Positions 25,971-34,162 of a stretch of DNA of 64,000 nt are shown piece after piece. Below the pieces are notes generated by a model. That model made no database searches. It saw only the letters and a program-made list of their open reading frames with translations, and was not told the DNA's origin. Source of the DNA: Caccoplasma sp905210875 (lineage in GTDB: Bacteria > Bacteroidota > Bacteroidia > Bacteroidales > UBA11471); contig OZ007034.1 of NCBI GenBank assembly GCA_963931635.1, forward strand, positions 744,001 to 808,000, written 5' to 3'. The translations under genes were made by a program, and so were the position numbers. The number at the start of each line of letters is the position of its first letter. The first letter of the stretch is position 1.

Positions 25971-27161
25971 ATGACAAAACTTGGAACAGCACTCTCTAAA
26001 ATCGGGACCAAAGTTGTACTTTGCGGCTCGGGCGAACTGGGCAAGGAGGTCGCCATCGAATTACAACGCTACGGCGTAGAGGTCGTCGCCCTCGACAAAT
26101 ACCCCAACGCTCCGGCCATGCAGGTGGCACACCGCTCCTATGTATTATCGATGCTCGACGGTGCCAAACTGCGCGAAATCATCGAAAAAGAAAAACCCGA
26201 CCACATCATTCCCGAGGTGGAGGCCATCGCCACACCCACTCTCGTAGAGCTTGAAAAAGAGGGATACAACGTAACCCCCACGGCCAAAGCCACCTTCCTC
26301 ACCATGAACCGCGAAGGCATACGCCGCCTCGCCGCCGAGGAGCTGGGCCTGAAAACCTCGCCTTACCGCTTTGCCTCGACACGTGAAGAGTTCGACGCTG
26401 CCGTAGCCGAGATAGGCATGCCCTGCGTGGTAAAACCCATCATGAGTTCGTCGGGTCACGGACAGAGCGTCATACGCTCCCAGGCCGACATCGACCATGC
26501 CTGGCACTACGCCCAGGAAGGCGGACGCGCCGGAGCCGGCCGCGTTATTGTCGAAGGTTTTATCGACTTCGACTACGAAATCACCCTGCTCACCGTGCGC
26601 CACATAGGTGGTACGACCTTCCTCAAACCCATCGGGCACCACCAGGTCGACGGCGACTACCGCGAGTCGTGGCAACCGCAGGCCATGAGCGAGAAGGCTC
26701 TGAAATCTGCCCAAGAGATTGCCGGCAAGATAACCGAAGCACTGGGCGGCTGGGGCATCTTCGGCGTCGAGATGTTTATCAAAGGCGACGAAGTGATATT
26801 CAGCGAAGTATCGCCGCGGCCTCACGACACCGGCATGGTAACCATGATTTCGCAAGACCTCTCGGAGTTTGCCCTCCACGCCCGCGCCGTACTGGGACTG
26901 CCGGTTCCAGGCATACGATTCTACGGACCTTCGGCCTCCAAAGCCATCGTTGTCGAGGGCGACACCGACAAGGTAGAGTTTGACAATCTCGAAGAGGTTT
27001 TGAGCGAGCCCGGTGTACAGATACGCATCTTCGGAAAAGCCGAAGTCAAGGGACATCGTCGTCTGGGAGTCATACTGGCTTGCGCCGACACCGTCGAGGA
27101 GGCTCTGGCCAAAGCCGAGCGGGCTTATGCCAAACTCAAAATCAACGTGCTTCCCCGATAA
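25971..27161 (+). CDS. purT: Formate-dependent phosphoribosylglycinamide formyltransferase
   Basis: ATP-grasp enzyme that formylates GAR with formate in purine synthesis, independent of folate. 396 residues. The N-terminal nucleotide-fold block is KVVLCGSGELGKEVAIELQR and the ATP-grasp centre includes PCVVKPIMSSSGHGQSVIRS and WGIFGVEMFIKGDEVIFSEV, followed by the purT-typical SPRPHDTGMVTM. Monocistronic with a terminator on each side. Confidence 0.95.
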   Translation: MTKLGTALSKIGTKVVLCGSGELGKEVAIELQRYGVEVVALDKYPNAPAMQVAHRSYVLSMLDGAKLREIIEKEKPDHIIPEVEAIATPTLVELEKEGYNVTPTAKATFLTMNREGIRRLAAEELGLKTSPYRFASTREEFDAAVAEIGMPCVVKPIMSSSGHGQSVIRSQADIDHAWHYAQEGGRAGAGRVIVEGFIDFDYEITLLTVRHIGGTTFLKPIGHHQVDGDYRESWQPQAMSEKALKSAQEIAGKITEALGGWGIFGVEMFIKGDEVIFSEVSPRPHDTGMVTMISQDLSEFALHARAVLGLPVPGIRFYGPSASKAIVVEGDTDKVEFDNLEEVLSEPGVQIRIFGKAEVKGHRRLGVILACADTVEEALAKAERAYAKLKINVLPR

Positions 27162-27188
27162 TTTCGCCACTCATTCCCTTTAAATAGG

Positions 27189-27222
27189 AGCGGCCAGCCT
27201 TTGTAAGGCTGGCCGCTTTTTC
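27189..27222 (+). terminator. Terminator of purT
   Basis: AGCGGCCAGCC / GGCTGGCCGCT (27189-27199, 27207-27217), 7-nt loop, then TTTTTCG. Confidence 0.92.
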
Positions 27223-27279
27223 GTTGTTCTCACCGCTTCACCGAAGCCGAAGGGAAAAAACTCTACCGACAACTGACGG

Positions 27280-28389
27280 TTACGACTTATGCGTCTCAAC
27301 AATCTGCGTGGGAGGCAATGTCTCGTTACGACGGGCAACGGCCTCTACCACGGCCTCGGCCAGCTCGGTAAATGCCCTTCCCGTCACGGTATTGCCGTCG
27401 AGAGCCACGGGTCGGCCTTCGTCGCCACCTTCACAGATGCTCTGCACGATAGGAATCTGCCCCAGCAAAGGAATATGCATCTCCTCGGCCAGTCGCTTTG
27501 CTCCCTCTTTACCAAAGATGTAGTAGCGGTTTTGGGGCAACTCGGCCGGTGTAAACCATGCCATATTCTCAACCAGGCCCAACACCGGCACATTCACCTT
27601 GTCGTTGGTAAACATGTCGATACCCTTGCGAGCATCGGCCAAGGCCACCTGCTGTGGAGTCGACACGACAATGGCGCCGGTAATGGCCAGTGTCTGTATG
27701 AGTGTAAGGTGTATATCGCTCGTTCCAGGGGGAAGGTCGAGAACAAAATAGTCGAGGTCGCCCCAGTTGGCATCGGCAATCAACTGTTTGAGGGCATTGC
27801 TGGCCATACCGCCACGCCACACGACAGCACTGTCGGGATTCACAAAGAAACCTATCGAAAGGAGCTTCACGCCATATTTCTCGACCGGGACAATGAGGTC
27901 ACGGCCATCGACATTCTCGGCATAGGGACGTGCCTCTTCAACGTCGAACATCTTGGGCATCGAGGGACCGAAGATATCGGCATCGAGCAAGCCTACCTTA
28001 TAACCCAGACGGGCCAGTGCCACAGCCAGATTGGCCGAGACGGTCGACTTGCCCACACCCCCTTTTCCAGAGGAGACGGCAATGATGTTTTTCACCTGTG
28101 GCAGGAGCTTTCCGGGAGCGGGAGCCTGCGCCTGGCGGCTCTTGACCCGTATATTGCCCTTGATGTCGACATCTTCGCCCACATAGGTGAGTATGGCTGT
28201 TTCGGCAGCTTTTACCACCGACTTCTGAAAGGGGTCGTTGGCCTTGTCGAAGATGAGGGAAAAGGATACCTTGCTACCCTCGATACGGATATCATCTTCG
28301 ACCATTCCTGCGGCTACCAGGTCTTTGCCGGTGCCGGGATACCGCACTGTGGCCAGTGCGTCAAGAATCAGTTTTGGATATATTGCCAT
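27280..28389 (-). CDS. Mrp/NBP35-family P-loop ATPase (iron-sulfur carrier)
   Basis: Cytoplasmic ATPase implicated in loading or carrying Fe-S clusters. Start at ATG 28389 (MAIYPKLILDAL); the frame extends two codons up to a TTG. An N-terminal DUF59/FSCA domain spans residues 1-85, then the deviant Walker A KGGVGKSTVSANLAVAL and LLDADIFGPSMPKMF. The C-terminal CxxC that binds the bridging cluster in many Mrp proteins (normally after ENM) is absent: the sequence runs ENMAWFTPAELPQNRYYIFG. It is the last gene of the repressor-trmB-mrp unit. Confidence 0.9.
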   Translation of the reverse strand: MAIYPKLILDALATVRYPGTGKDLVAAGMVEDDIRIEGSKVSFSLIFDKANDPFQKSVVKAAETAILTYVGEDVDIKGNIRVKSRQAQAPAPGKLLPQVKNIIAVSSGKGGVGKSTVSANLAVALARLGYKVGLLDADIFGPSMPKMFDVEEARPYAENVDGRDLIVPVEKYGVKLLSIGFFVNPDSAVVWRGGMASNALKQLIADANWGDLDYFVLDLPPGTSDIHLTLIQTLAITGAIVVSTPQQVALADARKGIDMFTNDKVNVPVLGLVENMAWFTPAELPQNRYYIFGKEGAKRLAEEMHIPLLGQIPIVQSICEGGDEGRPVALDGNTVTGRAFTELAEAVVEAVARRNETLPPTQIVETHKS

Positions 28390-28419
28390 AATCAATAAGA
28401 AATAATAGTTTTCAACACA

Positions 28420-29178
28420 TTATTTGCCCGAAGCCGCAGCGCTGCGTTTGCTGCGGTTGAAACTGCGATAAGAATCATAGGCAATCTCCACCTCGGGTTC
28501 GACATAGGTGTCGCGGGGTTCACACACAAACTGTAGGTATTTGATGGTCATGCCCCGGTCGAGCCACTGCTGTTCATAAAAGGTGCGTATGGAGAGTATG
28601 TCGTCGTCGATGCCCGAATGGTAGAGGTCGTCGGTCTGCACACGCACCGGATAGCCGTTGGCCTTCACCATCTCGCAGGTATAGGTATAGAGAAAAGGGC
28701 TGTCGCATTTGAGATGTATCAGCCCGTCGGGTCGCAACACGCGGCGATAAAGCTCCATGAAGCGGGTCGAGGTGAGCCGCTTGCGCACCTTCTTCATCTG
28801 CGGATCGGGAAAGGTAATCCATATCTCCGACACCTCTCCGGGGGCAAAGAAGTGGTCGATGAGTTCTATCGACGTGCGCAGAAAGGCCACATTGGCGAGC
28901 CCCTCCTGCAACGAAGCCTTGGCACCGGTCCACATGCGGGCTCCCTTGATGTCGACACCGATAAAGTTTTTCTGCGGATACCTGCGGGCCAGCCCCACGG
29001 CATACTCGCCCTTACCGCAGCCCAGTTCGAGTACAATGGGGTTGTCGTTCTTGAAAAAGTCGGCATTCCAGCGGCCGCGCATCTCGAAACCTTTCTCGCG
29101 CAACACGGCAAAAGGGTATTGAAAGACATGCGGATAACCGCTCATGTCGTCGAATTTCTGTAATTTGTTTTTTCCCAT
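28420..29178 (-). CDS. trmB: tRNA (guanine(46)-N7)-methyltransferase
   Basis: SAM-dependent enzyme that makes m7G46 in the tRNA variable loop. Start at ATG 29178 (MGKNKLQKFDDM), 13 bp after the upstream repressor gene; a longer frame to 29289 would lie in that gene. The 252-residue protein has the SAM-binding VLELGCGKGEYAVGLAR near residue 60, FIGVDIKGARMW, and the family signature ITFPDPQMKKVRKRL with TDDLYHSG later. Normal length. Confidence 0.95.
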   Translation of the reverse strand: MGKNKLQKFDDMSGYPHVFQYPFAVLREKGFEMRGRWNADFFKNDNPIVLELGCGKGEYAVGLARRYPQKNFIGVDIKGARMWTGAKASLQEGLANVAFLRTSIELIDHFFAPGEVSEIWITFPDPQMKKVRKRLTSTRFMELYRRVLRPDGLIHLKCDSPFLYTYTCEMVKANGYPVRVQTDDLYHSGIDDDILSIRTFYEQQWLDRGMTIKYLQFVCEPRDTYVEPEVEIAYDSYRSFNRSKRSAAASGK

Positions 29179-29191
29179 ACGATAATAGCTC

Positions 29192-29878
29192 TTACATGCG
29201 ACTGTCAAAACGTATGATATGCTCCACGACAAAGAGGTCGCGGATATCGCTCTTGTGCACCTCGATGTCGTCATACTCCTTGTTGGCACTGCGAAGAATC
29301 ACCATCGAGGGGTCTTCGTGCTTGCGAATGTACTTCACCATGCGATAATCGTCGAGGAGCACGACATATATCTGCCCCCAGAAGATGAGGTCGAGATTGC
29401 GTACCTCTCTGATGGCTATCATGTCGCCGCAGCAGATGACCGGCTGCATACTGTCGCCACTCACTCTCACGATACAACTGTCGGGACTGATAAAAGGCAC
29501 GTCTATCGCTCCGATAAGCCGATCGTTGGAAAACATCATGCTGCGCCCCATGCTGCCGGCAGTAACGTCGACATCGTAAACTTTTGCACCATGACGTGCA
29601 TCGGGCTGTATGGCCGATGCAGGCAACGACACGGCTTTACTGTGCTGGGGCGGCGTCATGTAGAAGACGTTTCCCTGCCCGGTAAGCAGCCACTCTTTGG
29701 AGACGCCAAGCCCTACGACAATCTTGTTGATGAGCGAGTCGTTAATGGGCAACTTGCCATTCACATGCTTGGAAAAATTGGAACGGTCGGTCTTGATGCG
29801 ATCGGCAAAATCATTCTGGGTAATTCCCAGCATACGTATCAGTTCCCTGATGCGTGTTATAAGCACATCGTTTGTCAT
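29192..29878 (-). CDS. LexA-like transcriptional repressor (XRE HTH + S24 peptidase domain)
   Basis: 228-residue regulator. The N-terminal XRE helix-turn-helix covers residues 5-65 (GITQNDFADRIKTDRSNFSK). The C-terminal S24 domain has the nucleophile Ser143 in VRVSGDSMQP and the general base Lys182 in YRMVKYIRK. An Ala-Gly bond (107-108, in DVDVTAGSMG) sits where LexA/CI proteins cut themselves, so RecA-stimulated autocleavage is plausible. It is the first gene of a unit with trmB and mrp. An imperfect palindrome ATGGGTATATTACCAT (29927-29942) lies about 50 bp upstream and could be its operator. It is not necessarily the SOS LexA itself; what it controls is unknown. Confidence 0.88.
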   Translation of the reverse strand: MTNDVLITRIRELIRMLGITQNDFADRIKTDRSNFSKHVNGKLPINDSLINKIVVGLGVSKEWLLTGQGNVFYMTPPQHSKAVSLPASAIQPDARHGAKVYDVDVTAGSMGRSMMFSNDRLIGAIDVPFISPDSCIVRVSGDSMQPVICCGDMIAIREVRNLDLIFWGQIYVVLLDDYRMVKYIRKHEDPSMVILRSANKEYDDIEVHKSDIRDLFVVEHIIRFDSRM

Positions 29879-30188
29879 ATCGGGAATTTTTTTGGACTTG
29901 CGATTTTATAAATATCACATGAGTCTATGGGTATATTACCATATATTTGCAACAACAAAGGTAAGGAAAGGTTTTAAATATCCTATTATTTTAGGCATAT
30001 TTTTTATTCTCAACTTGCTGTTTTATTTTATATTGATGGTTTTATACCTATTTTGATTTCAATAAAATGGTATGCCGGGGAGAGGAGCGACTTTTATTTT
30101 AGGATTGTTACATCGGAGGAACGGGAACCTCCGGACTTGGGACTCTGTCGCTCCTCTTCTTCGGCATTCAAAAAAAATAGACTGACAT
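29879..30188. other. Intergenic region with candidate operator and structured element
   Basis: 310 bp between the divergent repressor gene and a small unknown gene. The left part is AT-rich with the palindrome at 29927-29942. 29945-30060 is A/T-rich with no frame and only weak promoter resemblance (CTATTTTG near 30047). 30072-30167 forms the stem-loop described separately. Confidence 0.6.
30072..30167 (+). ncRNA. Candidate structured RNA / 5' leader element
   Basis: A 96-nt segment whose ends pair: left arm 30072-30091 (ATGCCGGGGAGAGGAGCGAC) against right arm 30147-30167, broken only by a small bulge. Inside is a second hairpin CGGAGG / CCTCCG (30114-30119, 30128-30133) with loop AACGGGAA. 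It is markedly GC-richer than the flanks and ends 21 bp before the ATG of the next gene. No T run follows on the plus strand, so it is not an ordinary terminator. The strand is inferred from its position; a small inverted-repeat element is the alternative. Confidence 0.4.
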
Positions 30189-30518
30189 ATGACAGAACTG
30201 AACACCCGCCACTTGGCATTACTGTGTGCCGGACAATTTATTGCACACTTCGACTACGACGACCTGGTCGACAACCGCTACCGCAGCGAATACGAAACCT
30301 CGGTAGAGAGCATTCCGCTGCGGCTGCACTGTCGGGCCCGTTTTGACAAAAAGAGAGAACGGATTACCGACTTTGACTTCGATGTCGAAAGCGACGACCA
30401 CCGCACGACACTATGCATTATCGGGTCGATGCAGGAGGCTCGGGACAAGGCCCGACAGTGGATCAATGCCTACCTCGACAACTATCGCACCTACTGCCCG
30501 CGCGAAGTGGAGGCATAA
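30189..30518 (+). CDS. Hypothetical protein, 109 aa
   Basis: Not recognised. A soluble protein with no signal peptide or membrane segment. The first third is mixed (LNTRHLALLCAGQFIAHFDYD), the middle strongly charged with alternating Asp/Arg (FDKKRERITDFDFDVESDD), and the end probably helical (MQEARDKARQWINAYLDNYR). Codon use matches the core genes, which argues for a real gene. It follows the structured element and runs convergently into gap, sharing the hairpin at 30540-30567. Confidence 0.7.
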   Translation: MTELNTRHLALLCAGQFIAHFDYDDLVDNRYRSEYETSVESIPLRLHCRARFDKKRERITDFDFDVESDDHRTTLCIIGSMQEARDKARQWINAYLDNYRTYCPREVEA

Positions 30519-30532
30519 AGAGGCAGGGATAT

Positions 30533-30567
30533 AAAAAAAGAGTTGCCCGACAGGGGTCGGGCAACTC
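30533..30567 (-). terminator. Terminator of gap
   Basis: GAGTTGCCCGAC / GTCGGGCAACTC (30540-30551, 30556-30567), 4-nt loop, with seven T's following on the minus strand. It also lies behind the convergent 109-aa gene. Confidence 0.92.
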
Positions 30568-30591
30568 TTGCTCTATACTTGACTGTAAATA

Positions 30592-31599
30592 TTATTTGTT
30601 TACGGTAGCCATGTGAGCGATGAGGTCGAGCACTTTGTTGGAGTAGCCGATTTCATTGTCATACCAAGAAACGACTTTTACGAAAGTGTCGGTCAGAGCG
30701 ATACCGGCTTTGGCATCGAAGATAGAAGTGCGGGTGTCGCCGAGGAAGTCCGACGAAACAACAGCATCTTCGGTATATCCCAGCACACCTTTGAGTTCGC
30801 CTTCCGAAGCCTCTTTCATAGCGGCGCAGATTTCGGCATAGGTAGCGGGTTTAGCCAGGTTTACGGTGAGGTCAACTACCGAAACATCGAGGGTCGGAAC
30901 ACGCATCGACATACCGGTGAGTTTACCGTTGAGTTCGGGAATAACTTTACCTACAGCTTTGGCAGCACCGGTCGACGAGGGGATAATGTTACCCGAAGCG
31001 GCACGGCCACCACGCCAGTCTTTCATCGAAGGACCGTCAACGGTCTTCTGAGTAGCGGTGGTAGAGTGTACGGTGGTCATCAAACCATCGGTGATACCCC
31101 ATTTGTCGTTCAATACTTTGGCGATAGGAGCCAAGCAGTTGGTGGTGCAAGAAGCGTTCGAAACGAATTTCTGACCGGCATAGGTCTTTTCGTTTACACC
31201 GCATACAAACATGGGGGTATCGTCTTTCGAAGGAGCCGACATAACAACGTATTTGGCACCTGCATCGATATGGCCTTGGGCTTTTTCTTTGGTCAAGAAG
31301 AGACCGGTCGACTCAACAACGTATTCTGCGCCTACAGCGTCCCATTTCAGGTCGGCGGGATTTTTCTCGGCGGTCACACGAATTCTCTGACCGTTTACGA
31401 TAAGCTGGCTGTTTTCAACATCGGCTTCGATAGTACCATCGAATTTGCCGTGCATCGTATCGTATTTGAGCATATATGCCAAATAATCTACGGGGCACAA
31501 GTCGTTGATGGCAACGATCTGAATGTCGTTTCTCTTCTGAGCGGCACGGAACACGAAACGTCCGATGCGGCCGAAACCATTAATACCTACTTTAATCAT
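30592..31599 (-). CDS. gap: Glyceraldehyde-3-phosphate dehydrogenase, type I
   Basis: Glycolytic NAD-dependent oxidoreductase. The 335-residue protein starts MIKVGINGFGRIGRFVFRAA (NAD binding), carries the catalytic cysteine in SNASCTTNCLAP and the partner histidine region downstream, plus WYDNEIGYSNKV near the C-terminus. Single gene with a strong promoter element (TACCTTTG, 79 bp upstream) and a terminator. Its codons are strongly biased, as expected for an abundant protein. Confidence 0.97.
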   Translation of the reverse strand: MIKVGINGFGRIGRFVFRAAQKRNDIQIVAINDLCPVDYLAYMLKYDTMHGKFDGTIEADVENSQLIVNGQRIRVTAEKNPADLKWDAVGAEYVVESTGLFLTKEKAQGHIDAGAKYVVMSAPSKDDTPMFVCGVNEKTYAGQKFVSNASCTTNCLAPIAKVLNDKWGITDGLMTTVHSTTATQKTVDGPSMKDWRGGRAASGNIIPSSTGAAKAVGKVIPELNGKLTGMSMRVPTLDVSVVDLTVNLAKPATYAEICAAMKEASEGELKGVLGYTEDAVVSSDFLGDTRTSIFDAKAGIALTDTFVKVVSWYDNEIGYSNKVLDLIAHMATVNK

Positions 31600-31677
31600 T
31601 GTTCTAAGTTTTAAAAGGTTATATAATAACGATTTTTTACTCGAATCTGTTCAAACCCAACTTGGATTTTCACGACG

Positions 31678-31685
31678 CAAAGGTA
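31678..31685 (-). promoter_or_regulatory. Promoter -7 element of gap
   Basis: TACCTTTG on the minus strand (CAAAGGTA on plus), TAnnTTTG match. Confidence 0.65.
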
Positions 31686-31800
31686 GCTATTTTATCCTTA
31701 CGCTCGCATCATTTTTGAGGAAAATTAGCGTATAATTTCTCCTATTTCCCTGAAAATTTTCGATTTAACTCCTGTTTTGACAGGTAAAGTTTGCAAAACA

Positions 31801-31890
31801 AGCCTTTTCCCGATTTATTTCCCTCACTTCGGCACTAGCCCCAGACTGCCGACACACTGACGTTCAGCTCGGAAAAGGCTACGATTTTTT
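31801..31890 (+). ncRNA. Candidate small structured RNA between gap and mdh
   Basis: AGCCTTTTCC (31801-31810) pairs with GGAAAAGGCT (31871-31880). Inside lie TCGGCA / TGCCGA (31829-31834, 31847-31852) and a short CTGA / TCAG hairpin. ACGATTTTTT follows at 31881-31890, so on the plus strand the outer stem could end a short transcript. The promoter resemblance upstream (TAAAGTTTG) is one base off the spacing. No gene explains it. Confidence 0.3.
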
Positions 31891-31936
31891 CATCGAATTT
31901 TAATTGCAGGAATTTTTCCACATGCAAAATCCACTT

Positions 31937-31944
31937 TACCTTTG
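31937..31944 (+). promoter_or_regulatory. Promoter -7 element of mdh
   Basis: TACCTTTG (TAnnTTTG), 68 bp before the chosen mdh start. Confidence 0.6.
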
Positions 31945-32011
31945 TAAAGCATGCAAAGTTTTTTTGCTAGACTGTAAAAAAGATTGTATAACCCCTTTAA
32001 TTGAGAAAATT

Positions 32012-32941
32012 ATGGCAAAAATCACAGTTATAGGTGCCGGCAATGTGGGCGCAACCTGTGCCAACATACTGGCATTCAACGAAGTGGCAAGCAAAGTTGT
32101 ATTGCTCGACATCAAGGAGGGCGTGTCCGAAGGCAAAACCCTCGACATGAGACAGACAGCCACACTGCTCGGATTCGACACCAAAATCAGCGGCGTAACC
32201 AACGACTACACCAAAACGGCCGGCTCCGACCTCGTCGTCATCACCTCGGGCATACCCCGCAAGCCGGGCATGACCCGCGAAGAGCTCATCGGTGTCAACG
32301 CCGGCATCGTCAAAAGTGTTACCGAGAATGTGCTGGCCCACTCGCCCAACGCCATCATCGTGTGCGTAAGCAACCCCATGGACACGATGACCTACCTCAT
32401 ACAGAAAACAACTGCCCTCTCCAAGCACCGTGTCATAGGTATGGGCGGAGCCCTCGACAGCGCGCGCTTCAAATGCTACCTGAGCAAAGCACTCAACGCC
32501 AACCCCAACGAAATAGAAGGCATCGTTATCGGCGGACACGGCGATACTACCATGATACCGCTGGTGCGCTTTGCCACATATAAAGGGATTCCCGTCACCG
32601 AGCTACTCGACAAGGCCACGCTCGACCAGGTGGTTGCCGATACCATGGTAGGTGGTGCCACCCTCACCAAGATGCTGGGCACCTCGGCCTGGTATGCTCC
32701 CGGAGCCGCTGCCGCCTACGTGGCCGAGGCCATCATCAAAGACCAGAAAAAAGTGGTACCTTGCAGCGTATACCTCGAAGGTGAATATGGCGAGAACAAC
32801 ATCTGCATAGGCGTACCCGTGGTTCTGGGCCGCACCGGCTGGGAGAAAATCGTCGATTACCCCCTCAACGACGAAGAAAAAGCCCTCTTCAAGGCCAGTG
32901 CCGACGCCGTGCGCAAAACCAACGGCGCACTCAGCCTCTAA
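32012..32941 (+). CDS. mdh: NAD-dependent malate dehydrogenase
   Basis: Interconverts malate and oxaloacetate; in Bacteroidales it also serves the reductive branch to succinate/propionate. Start at ATG 32012 (MAKITVIGAGNVGATCANIL); the frame reaches 31904 but that would include the promoter element. The 309-residue LDH-like protein has the substrate arginines in IPRKPGMTREEL, the catalytic histidine in IGGHGDTTMIPL, and NPMDTMTYL. Its arginine at the substrate-specificity loop marks MDH rather than LDH. Confidence 0.95.
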   Translation: MAKITVIGAGNVGATCANILAFNEVASKVVLLDIKEGVSEGKTLDMRQTATLLGFDTKISGVTNDYTKTAGSDLVVITSGIPRKPGMTREELIGVNAGIVKSVTENVLAHSPNAIIVCVSNPMDTMTYLIQKTTALSKHRVIGMGGALDSARFKCYLSKALNANPNEIEGIVIGGHGDTTMIPLVRFATYKGIPVTELLDKATLDQVVADTMVGGATLTKMLGTSAWYAPGAAAAYVAEAIIKDQKKVVPCSVYLEGEYGENNICIGVPVVLGRTGWEKIVDYPLNDEEKALFKASADAVRKTNGALSL

Positions 32942-32978
32942 CCCCCCGAAGGCTGTACAACCTCAGCCCCACCCCACA

Positions 32979-33009
32979 ACGGCTGCACCGCACAGTGCAG
33001 CCGTTTTTT
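32979..33009 (+). terminator. Terminator of mdh
   Basis: ACGGCTGCAC / GTGCAGCCGT (32979-32988, 32995-33004), 6-nt loop, then TTTTT. Confidence 0.92.
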
Positions 33010-33076
33010 ACGGCCCTCGCCCAAAATTTATCTAAAAAAGAGAGAGCGAAGAGAAGATATGATGCAAAATATTTCC

Positions 33077-33084
33077 TATTTTTG
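33077..33084 (+). promoter_or_regulatory. Promoter -7 element of the epimerase gene
   Basis: TATTTTTG (TAnnTTTG), 29 bp before the ATG at 33113. Confidence 0.65.
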
Positions 33085-33112
33085 AGAACGAATCTTTTAA
33101 AAACAGAATATC

Positions 33113-34114
33113 ATGATTGAAAAAATCAACTTTAACGGCCTTCCCGCCGTACATTTCGCCGCAGGAGGCTACGAAGCCGTCATGGTACCTTCGGTCGGCG
33201 CCAACGTTGTAAAACTCCGGCACACGGCCACCGGCATCGACATACTGCGCACACCCGACGCCGAAGAGATGGACAACTTCAAGGAACGGCCCCAAATATA
33301 CGGACTCCCGCTGCTCTTCCCGCCCAACCGCATCGCCGACGGCACCTACACCTTTGAAGGGCGCAAATACCAGTACCCCATCACCATACCGGCCCAGAAC
33401 AACTACCACCACGGCATCATCAAAGGCGAACCGTTTGTCGTGTCGCGCACCGTCGACGGCGAAGGCTTTGCCGAGGTCGAGGCTGTCTATTACAGCAACG
33501 CCTTCAACGATGCCATCTTCCGCGACTTTCCCCACGAATTCTGCTGCCGCATGATATTCCGTCTCGACGCCGACGGCCTGCACCAGACCACCGTCTTTGA
33601 GAACCTCAGCGACCGCGACATGCCGGTGGGCATGGGCTTCCACACCCCCATACGCGTACCCTTCACCGCCGACGGCAAAGCCGAGAACTACCGCCTGCGC
33701 CTCTCGGTGGGCAAACGCATGGAGATGAACGAGCGTACACTCCCCACCGAAAAACTGCTCGACTTCACCGCCGCCGAAGCACCCCTGCGCACCGAAGGCA
33801 TCGCACCCTGCGGCGAAGCCATGGAGTGGGCGCTGGTGAACGAAACGCTCACCGTTGGCGGGCATCCCTACAACGGCGCCATCATGACCGACACCGCCAG
33901 CGGCTGGTCGGCCTGCTACGAAGTCGACGAGAACTTCAAATACTGGACCTTCTGGAACAACGGAGGCAACGTACCCTACGCCTGCCCCGAGCCGCAAAGC
34001 TGGGCTACAAACGCCCCCAACCTCTCCGACCCCGAAGCCTACGGCTTCCGCCATATCGCTCCCGGCGGTGAGTTCCGCGCCTCGACCCACCTCTTCGTCA
34101 GCAACAAGATGTAA
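33113..34114 (+). CDS. Aldose 1-epimerase family protein
   Basis: 333-residue GalM-like beta-sandwich protein, probably cytoplasmic (no signal peptide). Family blocks: GANVVKLRHTATGIDIL near residue 30, YGLPLLFPPNRIADGTYTFEG, the histidine block NNYHHGI near 100, and PVGMGFHTPIRVPF near 170. The carboxylate base region near ASGWSACYEVDENFKYWTFW is plausible but not certain. Similar proteins act on galactose, glucose or other sugars; the substrate is not identifiable. Single gene with promoter and terminator. Confidence 0.85.
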   Translation: MIEKINFNGLPAVHFAAGGYEAVMVPSVGANVVKLRHTATGIDILRTPDAEEMDNFKERPQIYGLPLLFPPNRIADGTYTFEGRKYQYPITIPAQNNYHHGIIKGEPFVVSRTVDGEGFAEVEAVYYSNAFNDAIFRDFPHEFCCRMIFRLDADGLHQTTVFENLSDRDMPVGMGFHTPIRVPFTADGKAENYRLRLSVGKRMEMNERTLPTEKLLDFTAAEAPLRTEGIAPCGEAMEWALVNETLTVGGHPYNGAIMTDTASGWSACYEVDENFKYWTFWNNGGNVPYACPEPQSWATNAPNLSDPEAYGFRHIAPGGEFRASTHLFVSNKM

Positions 34115-34122
34115 CTTTTCCG

Positions 34123-34161
34123 TACTAAAAAATCCGAGACAATGTCTCGGATTTTTTAATT
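34123..34161. terminator. Bidirectional terminator between epimerase and lipoprotein genes
   Basis: 14-bp inverted repeat AAAAAATCCGAGAC / GTCTCGGATTTTTT (34127-34140, 34144-34157) with a 3-nt loop. The U run is available on both strands, serving both convergent genes. Confidence 0.92.
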
Positions 34162-34162
34162 C

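Larger units (their letters stand above)
31600..32011. other. Divergent intergenic region gap / mdh
   Basis: 412 bp with promoter elements for gap (31678-31685, -) and mdh (31937-31944, +). Between them, 31801-31880 forms a nested stem-loop described separately. The rest is A/T-rich with no coding frame I can support. Confidence 0.6.

Noticed and set aside
30072..30167. Structured element as SRP RNA or an intrinsic terminator
   Set aside because: No GGAAGGAAGCA-type SRP signature and no T run after the right arm.
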